The notes beneath the pieces were generated by a model. The model saw only the letters and a list, made by a program, of their open reading frames with translations, did not search any database and was not told where the DNA came from. Positions 18,521-27,842 of a DNA stretch of 64,000 nucleotides are shown piece after piece. Made by a program: the position numbers and the translations under genes. This DNA is from Tenericutes bacterium MZ-XQ. Its GTDB lineage: Bacteria > Bacillota_I > Bacilli_A > Acholeplasmatales > Acholeplasmataceae. How positions within the stretch are numbered: the first letter of the stretch is position 1; every line of letters starts with the position of its first letter. The stretch covers positions 1,308,858 through 1,372,857 of the forward strand of contig CP017950.1 of assembly GCA_002838205.1 (NCBI GenBank), given 5' to 3'.

Positions 18521-19669
18521 TCACAGTACAAATATGACGTAATAAATGATGATCGCTAAAAACACAATAACGTTAAATAGTTTAATCCAGTGCAAATTTT
18601 TTCTCATGAAACTTGAAACACGGATCACTGATTTAGTTTTAACTGCGACAAGTGCAATAACAATAAGTGGTAAAACAAAAATCAGGTTATAAATCGCTAG
18701 TAACAACAATCCTCTGCCAACGTGACTTGAAAAATGAATAAGATGCAAGATTGCGGTAAAATACGCTTGTCCTGTACATAAGAACTCTGTAAATGAAATG
18801 ACCACACCAATGAAAAATGCAATGACATAAATCATTAAGCTACCTTCTTCTAATTTTTTCGTGAAGGTTTCCATAAGCCTACGATTGAATTTTTGAATTT
18901 TACTTGGTAACTGGTTTTTTACCTTGTCATATTTTTTTAATGTTGTTACGATAAAATCATATAAATTTAATATCACAACAATAATGGAAATACTTACAAT
19001 AACCCAGGGGACAATCTCTAAAATCGGGGCTATTCCGGATAAACTAGATAATGTTTGATAAAGCAGAGTTCCAAATAAAAAATATGATATATAGATTGCT
19101 GAAATAAAAATAAAACTGATTTTCAATAAGGTTTTGGATTGATCAGAAAAACTTAACATCGAAATAAAAAGTAAAAGCATGGCAATTGCACACGGATTGA
19201 CTCCATCAACAAACCCCAATAAAACAAAAGTTATCAATGAAAAGTCAGCATCAGGTGCACTCTCTATTTCTAACATAGATTGTTCATTCATGATTTGCTG
19301 TATAGTACCTTGATCAACAGCATTTTTGATATCTTCATAACCAACAAAATAACGATCTCCTGCAAAAATCACAGGTGTTAGGCTTGTTCCAAAGAAATCA
19401 ACATCATATGTATATTGATAATCATATAATAGCTTAGTATACGCTGAATCATCTTCTAAATAAATAGTTTCAATGTCATAACCTTCTTGTATCAACTGGT
19501 CGATAACACCTTCATCTTCTAATTTTTGACAAGAACTACAAAATTTAGATGCAAAATAAACTGCATCATGATAAGTATCTTCTGCAGCAATAATATGATA
19601 AAAAGGTGAAAATATAACAAGTGCAAATAGCACAAACATTGTCCATAAATTCCATCGATTAAATTTCAC
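18521..19669 (-). CDS. Thioredoxin-like domain fused to a CcdA/DsbD-type membrane domain
   Basis: A 382-residue protein. A signal-anchor segment (about 10-30) is followed by an extracytoplasmic thioredoxin-like domain with CSSC at 44-47 (residues 35-130). From about 143 six or more membrane segments carry the CcdA hallmarks GFVDGVNPCAI and SFTEFLCTGQAY, each with the redox Cys that passes electrons across the membrane. The two parts together form a miniature DsbD-like relay that could keep surface thiols reduced. Cytochrome c maturation genes are not seen here. The operon continues into the small protein and the cysteine desulfurase. Confidence 0.8.
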   Translation of the reverse strand: MKFNRWNLWTMFVLFALVIFSPFYHIIAAEDTYHDAVYFASKFCSSCQKLEDEGVIDQLIQEGYDIETIYLEDDSAYTKLLYDYQYTYDVDFFGTSLTPVIFAGDRYFVGYEDIKNAVDQGTIQQIMNEQSMLEIESAPDADFSLITFVLLGFVDGVNPCAIAMLLLFISMLSFSDQSKTLLKISFIFISAIYISYFLFGTLLYQTLSSLSGIAPILEIVPWVIVSISIIVVILNLYDFIVTTLKKYDKVKNQLPSKIQKFNRRLMETFTKKLEEGSLMIYVIAFFIGVVISFTEFLCTGQAYFTAILHLIHFSSHVGRGLLLLAIYNLIFVLPLIVIALVAVKTKSVIRVSSFMRKNLHWIKLFNVIVFLAIIIYYVIFVL

Positions 19670-19755
19670 AAGATGCCTCCTGAAATGTTTATATACTCTT
19701 ATTTTACCATTACTTATTCATTGAAAAAAGGTGAAAATAGAATTTCCCAATAAAC

Positions 19756-19781
19756 AAAAAAACTTAGCGAATGCTAAGTTT
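19756..19781 (-). terminator. Terminator after the GDPD gene
   Basis: Stem AAACTTAGC / GCTAAGTTT with a four-base loop followed by a T run on the minus strand, overlapping the stop codon. Confidence 0.8.
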
Positions 19782-20448
19782 ATAAAATGTCTGTTGTTAA
19801 ATAATCTATGTTGAGGTTTTTTTCTTCTTCTTTTGTGTCATTATCGTTTACTGTGAACACACCAATTTTAAATCCTTTGCTTTTTAATGTCTTAATTGTT
19901 TGTTTATCAAGTGATTCTTTATTGATATAATAATTAATTTCATTAACTCTACAATCATACATATTTTGATCTGTGATTTCTGTAGTCAAAAAATATAGAT
20001 CAAAATTCGATATAGCTCTCAGATACTTTAGATAATTCATATTAAAGGAAATGATGATTGGTTTTAACTCAGGATAGAGTTCTAACAAGGTCAGCAATTT
20101 ATTTAGATGTTCAATATCAGAGACTTTTTTAATTTCTAACATGGGTGCTTTCTTGTATGTCTTGCAAATATCTAAAAATGCTTCTAGCGTTGGCAATGCA
20201 TATGCTTTTTGTCCATCACTAAGTTCAACATCTTTTATATCTTCATAATTAACTTCAGTAATTTTTCTTTCATCGTTTGCCAGTCTTTTTAATGTATCAT
20301 CATGATGCACAATAAAAACACCATCTAAAGTTGAATGCATATCACATTCTATACCAACATAATGTTGATCCTTTCCTGCTTCTATAAATGCTTCAAGGGT
20401 ATTTTCTAATGCTTCTTTAGTTTTTCCTCGATGTGCGATATATTCCAT
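19780..20448 (-). CDS. Glycerophosphodiester phosphodiesterase (GDPD/GlpQ family)
   Basis: A 222-residue cytoplasmic enzyme releasing glycerol 3-phosphate from glycerophosphodiesters. YIAHRGKTKEALENT carries the first His and metal Glu, GIECDMHSTLDG the metal-binding E-x-D, and FIVHHDDTL the second His. The C-terminal barrel strands GFKIGVFTVND and YLTTDIL are intact. The AAGGAG Shine-Dalgarno is five bases before this ATG; a GTG two codons earlier overlaps it and is unlikely. It sits alone between short intergenic gaps. A role in lipid recycling is expected. Confidence 0.88.
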   Translation of the reverse strand: MEYIAHRGKTKEALENTLEAFIEAGKDQHYVGIECDMHSTLDGVFIVHHDDTLKRLANDERKITEVNYEDIKDVELSDGQKAYALPTLEAFLDICKTYKKAPMLEIKKVSDIEHLNKLLTLLELYPELKPIIISFNMNYLKYLRAISNFDLYFLTTEITDQNMYDCRVNEINYYINKESLDKQTIKTLKSKGFKIGVFTVNDNDTKEEEKNLNIDYLTTDIL

Positions 20449-20515
20449 AGTCACTCCTTATGCCCTTTTTCATTATAGCAAAATTAACTGCAAATAGTAA
20501 ATATTTTTGTAATTT

Positions 20516-20866
20516 TTATGTTTTCTTAATTTCGAAATTCAAACTAGTGTGATCTCCGATTAACCTAAGTCTTACCCAGCCTTTTGAAAAGGGTAGAGTT
20601 ACATGACTATCTATTTGGTTTTCTGCAAGTATTTTTAACTGCTTTTTTTGGATAGCTACAAGTGCTACTCGTCCATCATAAACTTCAATTTTGATGTGAA
20701 GGTTTTGAAGATCATTGATTTTGATCATTCCAATATTTTGATATCCAGTAAATTTTTTTATTTTGCCAAAAATTTTCTTTTCTTTGAGTTTTCTATGTAC
20801 AACAAACATCAATGCTTTCTTAGTATTAAGTTTAGACATTACTTTAGGGTTACTCAAATCCATCAT
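20516..20866 (-). CDS. Unknown basic protein, 116 residues
   Basis: I do not recognise this protein. It is basic (many Lys and Arg), has no membrane segment and no Cys, and its C-terminal half alternates hydrophobic and polar residues like a beta-sheet (VRLRLIGDHTSLNFEI). A GGAG Shine-Dalgarno precedes two adjacent ATG codons. No neighbour shares an operon with it clearly: gaps of 67 and 203 bases flank it. I see no promoter of note in the upstream gap, which holds only the terminator of the next gene. Confidence 0.6.
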   Translation of the reverse strand: MMDLSNPKVMSKLNTKKALMFVVHRKLKEKKIFGKIKKFTGYQNIGMIKINDLQNLHIKIEVYDGRVALVAIQKKQLKILAENQIDSHVTLPFSKGWVRLRLIGDHTSLNFEIKKT

Positions 20867-21009
20867 ACCATCTCCAATGCATGGCTATTTTATCATGATT
20901 TTATGAAAAAGAAAAATGGTTGTCTGCATATGATATAACCCTAATAAAAAAATGAGAGCTCTATGGTATGAGTTATTTAGTTCAGATGAATGATAGTATC
21001 TAATAAAAT

Positions 21010-21038
21010 AAAAAACATGAACTCAATAAGGTTCATGT
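21010..21038 (-). terminator. Terminator after the phosphotransferase gene
   Basis: Stem ACATGAAC / GTTCATGT with an eight-base loop and a T-rich tail on the minus strand. Confidence 0.75.
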
Positions 21039-21069
21039 ATTACTAATAATCTAAATAGATATATCAAGA

Positions 21070-22017
21070 TTAATGATCATTATTTATCGATATCAAGTAT
21101 TGCATTTCTTTTTGCTTTAAATACGCTATTAGATTATCCATCCAATCCTCTTTATCATTAGGAATATCTGATAATGCATTTTTTATATTAATGTATTTCA
21201 ATAAATGATTTAATCTAACAAACAACTGATATACATCTTTATGATATAAATGTTCTGGCATGTGCATGTGATAAGCTTCTAAGAAAATTTTTTGATAGTT
21301 AGATAATGTATCATTTTCTACGGAAAAAGTATCTTTTAAATCCTCAAAAAATGTTACGATATCTTGCATATAATAGCCATAATAACTATCATTAAAATCA
21401 ATAACTGTAACATGTTTTAAATGATCATCATAAAACATATTGTCAGATTCATAATCTCCATGAATTAATCCCTGCTTAAGATCTAATTTCGAAAAAGCCT
21501 TTATTAAAGCGCTCATTTCATCTTGTACACTACTTTCTAAAATTATAGATTGAAGTAGTTCGTTTTCATATGTATATCTTCTAGGCTTTGATTTATAATT
21601 TGATGATAGCTTATGCAGCCTTCCTAAAGTATCACCAATCTTAGCAATCAAATCATCATTTAAAGGACAATCCTCGACAGGGTTTCCTAGTGCCTGTTCA
21701 AAAACTACACCTATATATTTCCCATGATTGACAAATGCTTCATGGTTGGTTGTATAGATGATTTTTGGGGTTTTAAACTTAGATGCTAGTAAATACTCAG
21801 TAAATGAGATTTCTTGTATAAACTTTTCTTCTTTATATTCATCTATAGGTATTAGTCTAAGATAGTATATCTGTGATTGATCCTTAAACTGGTAAATTTG
21901 TGTTGCAGAAGATCTCCAAAAATGCAATCGTTCTTTAGAACTTTCAGGAAAGCCCCAAAAAGATAAGATGTTTTTGGCATCTTCAATATCCTCTTTTAAA
22001 TTTTTAATCTTTAGCAT
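21070..22017 (-). CDS. Aminoglycoside phosphotransferase/homoserine kinase-like protein
   Basis: A 315-residue protein-kinase-fold phosphotransferase of the APH superfamily. The catalytic loop HGDYESDNMF supplies the Asp and Asn, and VIDFNDSYYG the metal-binding Asp in place of DFG. Overall shape resembles the HSK2/SrkA-like group rather than true resistance enzymes. Substrates in this superfamily include homoserine, choline, fructosamine and antibiotics; none can be chosen here. It is monocistronic with its own terminator. Confidence 0.75.
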   Translation of the reverse strand: MLKIKNLKEDIEDAKNILSFWGFPESSKERLHFWRSSATQIYQFKDQSQIYYLRLIPIDEYKEEKFIQEISFTEYLLASKFKTPKIIYTTNHEAFVNHGKYIGVVFEQALGNPVEDCPLNDDLIAKIGDTLGRLHKLSSNYKSKPRRYTYENELLQSIILESSVQDEMSALIKAFSKLDLKQGLIHGDYESDNMFYDDHLKHVTVIDFNDSYYGYYMQDIVTFFEDLKDTFSVENDTLSNYQKIFLEAYHMHMPEHLYHKDVYQLFVRLNHLLKYINIKNALSDIPNDKEDWMDNLIAYLKQKEMQYLISINNDH

Positions 22018-22082
22018 ATAGTCTTCCTTTATTTATGATAAAAAGAATGAATACCAACCTCATTCTTTTTTATGATTATAGT

Positions 22083-23084
22083 CTATTTCCTACCTCTTAG
22101 ATAGGGTTTTGGATATTCAATTTCTTCACGAATATCTGATGCATGGTTGATAAAATGATAAGGATCTCTTAATAGCAATCTACCATAAAAAACCATATCA
22201 CATGAACCACTTGAAATCGCATAATCACCTAAATTAACATCTTCGATGAGTCCGCCACCAATAGTTACTAATCCAGTTTGTTCTTTGATGATTTTGGCAA
22301 GATTAAGTTGATATCCTGGATAAAGTCTAATTGATTGTGATACAACATTTCCACCACTAGAAACATCTATTATGTCTACACCTAAATCTTTAATTTCATT
22401 GATGACGTTACTTAACCAAAAAGGATCAACGCCTTCTTCAACATATTCAGTGGCACTAAATCTAATCGCTAATGTTTTTTCTTCTGGCCAAACTTCTCTA
22501 ACAGCTTTGATGACATCTACAAGTATTTTTTTTCTATCTTGATAGGCATCAGTTCTTTTATTGGAATTAGGAGATAAGAATTGGAATAATAGGTATCCAT
22601 GTGCTGCATGTAATTCTAATAAATCATATCCAGCTTCAAGTGCTCTTCTAGCTGCTGCTTGAAAATCAGAAATCACTTTTTTAATATCTTCTAATGTCAT
22701 TTCTCTTGGTAATGATAACTCACCATTAAATGGAACCGCACTTGGTGCGACTGGATGTTCAACTCTCGCTTTTCTTCCTGCGTGATTGATTTGGATCCCA
22801 GCCTTAGCGCCATGAACATGAATCGCGTGAACTATCTTTTTTAGTCCTTCAACATGTTGATCATTCCAAATACCTAAGTCTTCTTTAGAGATGACGCCAT
22901 TTGGATCAATTGCGGTTGCTTCTTGAATAATTAGTCCAACACCACCCATTGCTCTAGTTGCGTAATGTGTAATGTGAAAATCTTTTACTTCTCCAGATGC
23001 ATCACTTTGATACATACACATCGGTGCCATGACAATTCTATTTTTTAAGTTTAAATTTCTAATTTTGATTGGTTGATATAACAT
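22083..23084 (-). CDS. NADH:flavin oxidoreductase, YqjM-like old yellow enzyme
   Basis: A 333-residue TIM-barrel flavoenzyme that reduces activated C=C bonds with NAD(P)H. The short-form OYE features are present: MAPMCMYQS with the FMN-tuning Cys of the YqjM group, ELHAAHGYL with the paired His that bind the substrate, and RKARVEHPVAPSAVP. The late VTIGGGLI and YGRLLLRDP segments bind the FMN phosphate. The start used here follows GGAGG by five bases; a GTG four codons upstream lies on that Shine-Dalgarno. Physiological substrates of this group are mostly unknown; detoxifying electrophiles is usual. Confidence 0.92.
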   Translation of the reverse strand: MLYQPIKIRNLNLKNRIVMAPMCMYQSDASGEVKDFHITHYATRAMGGVGLIIQEATAIDPNGVISKEDLGIWNDQHVEGLKKIVHAIHVHGAKAGIQINHAGRKARVEHPVAPSAVPFNGELSLPREMTLEDIKKVISDFQAAARRALEAGYDLLELHAAHGYLLFQFLSPNSNKRTDAYQDRKKILVDVIKAVREVWPEEKTLAIRFSATEYVEEGVDPFWLSNVINEIKDLGVDIIDVSSGGNVVSQSIRLYPGYQLNLAKIIKEQTGLVTIGGGLIEDVNLGDYAISSGSCDMVFYGRLLLRDPYHFINHASDIREEIEYPKPYLRGRK

Positions 23085-23149
23085 AATGTCCTCCACATAT
23101 CTAATATAACTCTATTCTAACATGAATTTTTATTTAACAAAATTCAATT

Positions 23150-23500
23150 TCATTTATGTTTGTCTTCATATTTTTGATTAAGTTCCACCCACTTCTCTTT
23201 AATGCTTATCTGATGTGTAGATTCAAAGAAGATGTATCTTTGAATGATTAAAGCAACAATTAAAATAAGCGGTATGACAGGTGTTCCAGGTCCAAACCAA
23301 AAAATAATGACTGCACTACCGATTGCAATCAACCATCCATTTCCAGAGATCGTACCAATGACGAAAAAAAGTACTGCCCATCCGTGAAAGATCATATATG
23401 AAATAAAAAGGGATAACAATCCTCTTAAAGTCTTCATGGTTCGTGCAACTTCCCAAACCATAATGAAAAAGGTTTTCCAAAAAATAATAATTTTTTTCAT
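23150..23500 (-). CDS. Small membrane protein of unknown function
   Basis: A 116-residue protein with two or three hydrophobic segments: about 28-50, 54-70 and 74-90, then a charged cytoplasmic tail rich in Lys and Glu. The motif FWFGPGTPVIPLIL between segments is Pro-Gly rich. I do not recognise the family. A terminator lies between it and the small gene upstream, so it may be transcribed alone. Confidence 0.6.
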   Translation of the reverse strand: MKKIIIFWKTFFIMVWEVARTMKTLRGLLSLFISYMIFHGWAVLFFVIGTISGNGWLIAIGSAVIIFWFGPGTPVIPLILIVALIIQRYIFFESTHQISIKEKWVELNQKYEDKHK

Positions 23501-23512
23501 TTATCTATAAAA

Positions 23513-23536
23513 AAATAAACACTCGTGTGCTTATTT
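23513..23536 (-). terminator. Terminator after the 65-residue protein
   Basis: A ten-base stem (AAATAAGCAC / GTGTTTATTT, one G-U pair) with loop ACGA and a T run on the minus strand. Confidence 0.65.
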
Positions 23537-23728
23537 TTGATGTAAATCAGTTTTTAATATATGTTGTTCAATCGCTTCAGGATATGGATATGCTTCTTCT
23601 CTCATACGTTTAAATAAGACATAAACAAGTCCACGTTCAACATCAATTCTTGTAATGACGCCAAAACCTTTTTCACCTTCAACTTTTACTTTTTCACCGA
23701 TTAAAAATGTTTCATTACTCCAAGCCAT
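23531..23728 (-). CDS. Small beta-rich protein of unknown function
   Basis: A 65-residue protein starting MAWSNETF behind GAGAGGTGA. The middle, GEKVKVEGEKGFGVITRIDVERGLVYVLF, alternates Gly and hydrophobic residues and looks like a small SH3 or KOW-like barrel. It probably ends the long operon that begins at rdgB (29.7 kb), since it is 47 bases behind the HEPN-like gene and is followed by a terminator. No function can be assigned. Confidence 0.55.
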   Translation of the reverse strand: MAWSNETFLIGEKVKVEGEKGFGVITRIDVERGLVYVLFKRMREEAYPYPEAIEQHILKTDLHQK

Positions 23729-23774
23729 AATATTCACCTCTCACTCATTTATTATAACATAAGTTTTCGAATTA

Positions 23775-24842
23775 TTATCTATTTTTAGGACGATAAGCAC
23801 GCATCGCAGATCCGATTAAGAAAACTTTCTCTTCACTTGTTTGTTGTTTTAAAAACATTAACAATTTATAAACATCTTTTGGTGGATTCATAGTCATCAA
23901 TGCTAAAACATCTCCCTGATGAAGCGGATGACTCTTATCATGGACATATGATAACAGTTTCAACCCATCTTTTTCATATCTTCTCATGAATTTATAGAAT
24001 CTATAGAGTATTGACGGGATTTCAGTATACAAATCTTGCCCTTTTCTATGCTCCATGTCAAGTGCCATTTCATACATTTTTGATACTTGAGTTTTGGACA
24101 TATAATAGATGAGTTCGTTAAAATCATCATCTTGTTCATGCCAGTTGATGAGTGTTTTTAATAAATCAGCTCTCCAAAAAAATCGATGTTTAGATGATTC
24201 ATCTAGTTCATATGTTTTTCTGAAATCTTCTACAATTTCAGCTAATAAATCTTCATTTAACGTTTCATAGAGTGTAAAAAGTTTTTCTGGAATGTCAGTC
24301 GTTGTTTCTTCATGAACTAAGTATTGATAGATTTCAGTCAATATTTGTTGTTTCTCTTTTGTAAAATGGTCTAATAAAGGCTTAAAAACGACTTCTTTTT
24401 CTTTAACTTCTATATTGTTTTTTTGATAGATAAATGTTTGATAGACAATTTTCTCTTTACTCATCTTATCTGCTATTAATATAGAAAATCCCATACCGCC
24501 TTGATGATAAGTACGATGTGTAGGATGTCCAACAATGTCATTTCTAATGTACTTTAATTCGTGAAGTATTGGATTAGAGTTAATATTTATATGATATTTA
24601 TATTGAGTAAGTCCAATTGCAAGATCATATAATGCATCAATAGCTACAAACAATCCTTGTAAAAGACCAAACACATCAAGCAAAACTGCACCTTTTTCTT
24701 CTTGTGGTTGATCAAGATAGCGTTTAATCATGAGATCGATATTCTCAATCATATCAAAAGAACTTATCGCTCGATAAGTGTGACTATTTTGATGATCTTT
24801 ATCTAATTGATCGATATATTTTCTTAATGCTTCTAAACTCAT
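23775..24842 (-). CDS. HEPN-like helical protein coupled to a degenerate GGDEF-EAL protein
   Basis: A 355-residue, mainly helical protein with no membrane segment. Around residue 92-110 the sequence HELKYIRNDIVGHPTHR contains R100 and H106, an Rx5H arrangement within the Rx4-6H range of HEPN nucleases, preceded by a long hydrophobic helix (54-78) as in that fold. The rest, to residue 355, is charged and unrecognised. Its ATG overlaps the upstream 999-residue gene by four bases, so the two are made together. If the HEPN reading is right it may bind or cut RNA; that is inferred from one motif only. Confidence 0.6.
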   Translation of the reverse strand: MSLEALRKYIDQLDKDHQNSHTYRAISSFDMIENIDLMIKRYLDQPQEEKGAVLLDVFGLLQGLFVAIDALYDLAIGLTQYKYHININSNPILHELKYIRNDIVGHPTHRTYHQGGMGFSILIADKMSKEKIVYQTFIYQKNNIEVKEKEVVFKPLLDHFTKEKQQILTEIYQYLVHEETTTDIPEKLFTLYETLNEDLLAEIVEDFRKTYELDESSKHRFFWRADLLKTLINWHEQDDDFNELIYYMSKTQVSKMYEMALDMEHRKGQDLYTEIPSILYRFYKFMRRYEKDGLKLLSYVHDKSHPLHQGDVLALMTMNPPKDVYKLLMFLKQQTSEEKVFLIGSAMRAYRPKNR

Positions 24843-27838
24843 ATAGAATCCTTAATCTTTCTAAGTAGTACTGGAGCAGGTAACTCTTTATAAAGAAGTC
24901 CTTCGATATATTTTATGCCAAGTCTTTCTAACATTTCTTTTTGATCTTTTGATTTAACATTTCTAATCACTAAAGCCATGTGATAAGACTCTAAAAGTTG
25001 TTTCATTTGACTAATATAACTTTGCCATTTAATACTATCTCTTTTCATCTCTAGATGAAGTGCATGAAATGGATAGTTAAGTGCCATATTTACCGAAGTG
25101 GTATCTAAACTAATGCCATGGTCGATAAGCTCTTGAATTTGTGTTGCATAGTGACTAGGTCGTAATTCCATATCACATTTAAGCCTTACAAACTCATAAG
25201 GTATTTGGTGCTGTTTAAGTGTTCCTAGAAGGAATGAATTAAACTTGGAATCAAGGAATGTTTGTTTGGAAATAGGGATTGTTATTTTGATTAATCTTTG
25301 TGTGTTTTTTTCTAAACTCACTAAGAAATCACAAACTTGCTCAATGTGAAAATGCTCTAAATCTACTAGTCTATTTCTTTTCTCTGCAACTTTAAGTAAA
25401 TATTTACCATCAATTGCTAGGTTTGTTAGTATAATTTCACTTTCATATTGCCATACGATATTCTTTTCAATATCAATCATTTGATTAAAGATCAAGCCGA
25501 TATTTTTGGTTTCAATCGCAACATTTAAATGATCAATAACCTGTTGTTCAAACAACTCATCTTCATAATCACGATAAACGAAATATCTAAACTTCTCATC
25601 ATCTTCTCTTTTCGCTTTTTCAAGCGCAATATCTAAAAACTTATACAATTTTTGTGGATCTTTTTCGACAGTTACAACAGGATATCTAATGACACCCATA
25701 AAAGCGTTAAATTTTTCGTATGGCAATACTTTAGACTGGTAATTCTCAAGATGTTTAAAATAGTCTTTAATCACTTTAGTGGTTGTTCTTATGTCATTAA
25801 AGGGAACTACAACAAATAATTGATTAAAATCAAATCTATATGTATAACCTTCATTAAAGAATTTCTTACTAACTTGTGCAAACTCCTTAAAATACTTCAT
25901 CATCATATCACTACCATAAATATGCTTGAGTTGATGATCGAGTTCAATGAGTAACAAACTTACTTTTTCATCAAGATAATCTGTTATTTTTTGATTTAGG
26001 GCATAAAGGTTTTCAATATTTGTCTCATGATCTAAAGTTGCTTGTTCAACTAAAGCTTTTGTTTCCTTAATCTCATTGGTTTGATCAAAAAACAAGCTCA
26101 TAATAATGACTTCATCTCTTACTTTAATACTATAAAGTTTTTCTAAAATGTTTTTCCCTTGATATGTATATGCCATATGCTTTTCTTCATTTGGGTGAAC
26201 AAATAGATAGGATATGATATCTTTATATGTGTTCACATATTCATAAGACAAATCTCTTATAAATAACTCTAAATGATAGTGTTCTTCAATAGCAAATAAT
26301 GACATTGCAGATTTATTATAGGTGGACCTAGAATCTGTTAACTCTCTGTAACTAATGATTGGTGAATCCAAAACATGTTTATAAAAGTCATTTTCATGTT
26401 TTAGATGCTTCATACGCTTTTCATCAATTAATCTTGTGTATAAAATAGCACTAATGAGTTTAAAAAAATCGTAATAAGTTGCTGGATCTTTAATTTCTTC
26501 TTCTAAATGAACTAAAAACACACCCATATCAAGCATAGGAAATGCATAAATAAATGATACATCATCCTCATAATCTTTCTGTGTAACAATGTTTTTTGTC
26601 CACTTTATTGTTTTCGTGTGTTCGTAAACTTCATCACCCGTATAAAGTACATGGTCACATAAAGTGTCTAAAGTATCTTGTTTAGAAATAGTTTTATCGT
26701 ATAATCTCTCTTTTTTATAATGGAAGAAATTAGGCGATTCACCTTCCAGATATATCACATATTCTTTTGATGTTACATATTGATCTAGATGCATGAAAAA
26801 CAATCTAAAAAACTCTCTTAATTTTAGTTTTTCATCAATCATATGTGCGTATTGGATTAAGTCAAAACTCATCTCGATATATTTTAATATTTGTGTAGAT
26901 TGTGGTTTGGAAGACTCTTTTTTTTCAATAACAACGATATCTTTTTCGATATCTTCTTTTTGTTTAGATTCTGTCTTTATCTTTTTATCAATAGTTTTAT
27001 TAATCTTTTTGAGTTTAGTTTGATATAAATCTAAAGACAACTTGTTGTCTAATTGTTTATATAAAAAGATGATGAGTTCGTATGCTTTTAGTCTATAGCT
27101 ATCGCTTTGTTCATCTATATAACTTTCATACTCAGCTTCTAAAATAGATGCTTTATGATAATCTTCAAGTTTTATGTATATTTCTAATAGTTTTAATACA
27201 ATCTCAAGATCTTGAGGTTGCTTTTTGTGTGCATCGAATGCCTTGTTTTTCGCTTCTTCAAATTTTTTAAGTTCTATGAGTAATGATAATTCATCGATAA
27301 AATATTTACTTTTTAGATCATAATTATATAAATCATATAATGTGTTTAATGCCATTTGATGCTGATGATCATTTTTATAGATAGTAAAGATTTCTTCTAA
27401 GCAATAAATCTTAATATCATCTGGAATCATATCACTCATAATTTTTAGTAAATCTTCTAAATATGGTTCATGTAATGTTTTTTTAAGCTCAACATCATCT
27501 AATAGTCCTAAATATTGCTTAATGACTGGTAGAATTTCTTTGCGTTCTTGGATGTATTTTTTTGCTTCATCTAAATGATTTAAATGTAAACAAGCATCAA
27601 TCATATGTTTAAGAATCTTTTCATGATAAAGCGTATCAGTTTGGGTTTTGATTTCATTTAATACTTCTTTAGCTTCATCATAAACAATGTCAAAAAGAGA
27701 TAGCTCAATTGCAATCTCAAAATAGTAATTGTATGCAGCTTGATAATCAAGATGTGAAAGTGATTGATTCAAAAAATCCTTGATGATCGATAAGCTGTGT
27801 GGTTGTTTTGGAAGTTTTAATACATCGTTTAAACGCAC
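24839..27838 (-). CDS. TPR protein with degenerate GGDEF and EAL domains
   Basis: A 999-residue soluble protein starting at GTG after AAAGGGAT. Residues 1-270 are repeated helical pairs like tetratricopeptide repeats. A linker rich in Lys and Glu (275-315) and a GAF-like sensor region (about 320-480) follow. Residues about 600-750 keep the outline of a GGDEF domain, but the signature site reads RFDFNQLF and the catalytic residues are missing. Residues about 755-999 follow the EAL fold (IVWQYE where EALLRW is expected, KYIEGLLYKELPAP for the final QGYLFSRP) without DDFG or the metal ligands. It therefore cannot make or degrade cyclic di-GMP, but might bind it or a related signal. It is operonic with a choline-kinase-like gene and the HEPN-like gene. 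Confidence 0.75.
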   Translation of the reverse strand: MRLNDVLKLPKQPHSLSIIKDFLNQSLSHLDYQAAYNYYFEIAIELSLFDIVYDEAKEVLNEIKTQTDTLYHEKILKHMIDACLHLNHLDEAKKYIQERKEILPVIKQYLGLLDDVELKKTLHEPYLEDLLKIMSDMIPDDIKIYCLEEIFTIYKNDHQHQMALNTLYDLYNYDLKSKYFIDELSLLIELKKFEEAKNKAFDAHKKQPQDLEIVLKLLEIYIKLEDYHKASILEAEYESYIDEQSDSYRLKAYELIIFLYKQLDNKLSLDLYQTKLKKINKTIDKKIKTESKQKEDIEKDIVVIEKKESSKPQSTQILKYIEMSFDLIQYAHMIDEKLKLREFFRLFFMHLDQYVTSKEYVIYLEGESPNFFHYKKERLYDKTISKQDTLDTLCDHVLYTGDEVYEHTKTIKWTKNIVTQKDYEDDVSFIYAFPMLDMGVFLVHLEEEIKDPATYYDFFKLISAILYTRLIDEKRMKHLKHENDFYKHVLDSPIISYRELTDSRSTYNKSAMSLFAIEEHYHLELFIRDLSYEYVNTYKDIISYLFVHPNEEKHMAYTYQGKNILEKLYSIKVRDEVIIMSLFFDQTNEIKETKALVEQATLDHETNIENLYALNQKITDYLDEKVSLLLIELDHQLKHIYGSDMMMKYFKEFAQVSKKFFNEGYTYRFDFNQLFVVVPFNDIRTTTKVIKDYFKHLENYQSKVLPYEKFNAFMGVIRYPVVTVEKDPQKLYKFLDIALEKAKREDDEKFRYFVYRDYEDELFEQQVIDHLNVAIETKNIGLIFNQMIDIEKNIVWQYESEIILTNLAIDGKYLLKVAEKRNRLVDLEHFHIEQVCDFLVSLEKNTQRLIKITIPISKQTFLDSKFNSFLLGTLKQHQIPYEFVRLKCDMELRPSHYATQIQELIDHGISLDTTSVNMALNYPFHALHLEMKRDSIKWQSYISQMKQLLESYHMALVIRNVKSKDQKEMLERLGIKYIEGLLYKELPAPVLLRKIKDSI

Positions 27839-27842
27839 TTTA

